DNA from: Hirudo medicinalis
Lineage: Eukaryota > Annelida > Clitellata > Hirudinida > Hirudinidae
Direction of reading: 5' to 3'
Length of the DNA: 64,000 nucleotides
Assembly (NCBI GenBank): GCA_011800805.1
Contig: MPNW01000132.1
Coordinates: forward strand, 213,065 to 277,064
The notes below the pieces were generated by a model that did no database searches, was not told the DNA's origin, and saw only the letters and a program-made list of their open reading frames with translations. This document shows, piece after piece, positions 63,001-64,000 of this stretch. A program made the position numbers and the translations under genes. Every line of letters starts with the position of its first letter. The stretch's first letter is position 1.

Positions 63001-64000
63001 GCAGTTTCAACAATGTTGTAGGGTTGCTTATTGCATCCACAGGCAATTTTTTCAGCTGCAAGACAATCATTTTATGAGTTTGAAAAGTTAAAGCCAATAA
63101 CATACATTAAAACTAAAATTGAAAAGACATACCTGAGGCCAAACAATGGCATGGAACATGGCTTCTATGTGTCTTGTTTCAAATGGGAATGTGTGAAACA
63201 ACTCAAAAAACTAAAGAATAAACAAATATTCCATTTTATTTAATTCCATTAACTATTCAAACTATTGAATGGTAAAAGTTCTAAAAATATATTTGAAACT
63301 TCACTTACTTCAACTGTATGCCCATAAACAGAGGTTCGAATGTTCTTCAAGAGGTTGATGACAGGACCAAGCAATGAATCTCTCCTTTGCATGAGGAGAT
63401 AGTTGCAAGATGATCCAAAACAAAGAAGGATGTTCAGGATCTTATCCAAGTACCCATCCATTTTATGTCCCAATTTCTTGATGATTAATTCAATGTTGGA
63501 TAACAAGCTGAAACAAAAATATGAACTTAGCTTTTTTTTACCTAATTTTAAACCAAAACTATTCACCTTTGCTGTTTCTTTAATGGAAGATCAATTGTCA
63601 CTTGTCCCGAGATTATGGACATCACATTTTCTTGAATGTCATCTGAAATATCACCTCAATTTGTCAATCACCTCTTACAAACTTTTATAAAAAAAAACTT
63701 GTGGTTAAAGCTACTTGTGGTTATGTGAAGAATTGACTCAAAAAATAAATCCAGAGACATCATAATTTCAGTTCTGTTAAAACTAGCAAGGTATGTGAGG
63801 ATCGTGTTTGTTCGGGCATGTCCCAGAGATCTTCCGTTCGCATCCCTTCCTATCTTCATTCTCATTTTACCCAACAATATCCTATAATAATAATCATTTA
63901 TTTTTGATGTGCACATTTCGAAATCAGTCCAATGGCTTTGATAAAGATGAAGGTAGTCACCTCAGAATAACTGGCACAGTATTGTGCCTGTGAACTGGGC
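55887..64000 (-). CDS. UTP20: UTP20 (small-subunit processome, DRIM), 3' part
   Basis: A long multi-exon gene that runs off the right edge, with roughly 30 or more short exons separated by small introns. The last three read 56435-56309, 56233-56088 and 56024-55887. UTP20 is a nucleolar HEAT-repeat protein of the U3 small-subunit processome, needed for 18S rRNA maturation. Diagnostic pieces are the DRIM-type stretch near 59930-59750 (GSRAKDIRNIARDTIKKAIV, then HFITAMKSHLCRGYQ), RVPIALAMIKLLQKLPPGS near 60120-60060, and the Lys/Arg-rich end (AFAKRKIKKNLAKRESKKRK) that fits a nucleolar protein. Helical Leu-rich exons throughout agree with HEAT repeats. The N-terminal part is outside the window. 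Many exon edges between 56.5 and 64 kb were not fixed individually. Confidence 0.88.
59986..60017. repeat. (ATT)n microsatellite in UTP20 intron
   Basis: Ten or so ATT units. Confidence 0.9.

Overview
This is a piece of an invertebrate animal genome. The DNA is AT-rich. Genes are broken into short exons by GT-AG introns of roughly 50 to 1,200 bases, and there are many trinucleotide microsatellites, tRNA-derived SINEs and decayed non-LTR retrotransposons. The gene set (synaptotagmin-7 type C2 protein, SOCS6/7-type SH2 protein, DEG/ENaC channel, lysosomal beta-mannosidase, CCDC47, UTP20, VAP) is metazoan. I cannot place the species more finely. Three single N positions (21410, 51888, 53623) indicate a draft assembly. 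The gene models were spliced by hand from both strands, and most close in frame from start to stop.

Layout. 1-1918: microsatellite and no gene recognised. 1919-6393 (+): a new-looking single-pass membrane receptor with signal peptide, SUEL/rhamnose-type lectin domain, CUB domain, sushi-like domain, transmembrane segment and cytoplasmic tail. 8244-10293 (-): a short VAP (VAMP-associated, MSP-domain) protein. 10294-13351: intergenic, with a broken pogo-like transposase. 13352-18316 (-): a DEG/ENaC channel subunit with a complete C-type lectin domain plus a long Thr/Ser-rich mucin-like stalk inserted in its extracellular domain, just behind a furin-type RKKR site. This is the most unusual system in the window. 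22239-27948 (-): a SOCS protein (SH2 + SOCS box) whose long N-terminal exon lies upstream of a 3.45-kb intron. 28855-31358 (-): CCDC47. 31.8-33.1 kb: transposon debris. 33322-39829 (-): beta-mannosidase in 17 exons. 39.9-47.7 kb: gene-poor, with a SINE, a 20-bp minisatellite and an R2-like retroelement 5' fragment. 47702-55774 (+): synaptotagmin-7-like C2A/C2B exons around a 6.7-kb intron that holds a short LTR element, a LINE tail and another reverse-transcriptase fragment. 55887 to the right edge (-): the 3' part of UTP20, converging on the synaptotagmin gene with only 112 bases between stop codons.

The genes are not an operon-like unit. Housekeeping genes (VAP and CCDC47 at the endoplasmic reticulum, UTP20 in ribosome biogenesis, beta-mannosidase in the lysosome) alternate with signalling and surface genes (SOCS, synaptotagmin, lectin receptor, lectin-channel). 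Two independent genes combine a carbohydrate-binding fold with a membrane-spanning receptor or channel, which may point to glycan sensing. That is inference.
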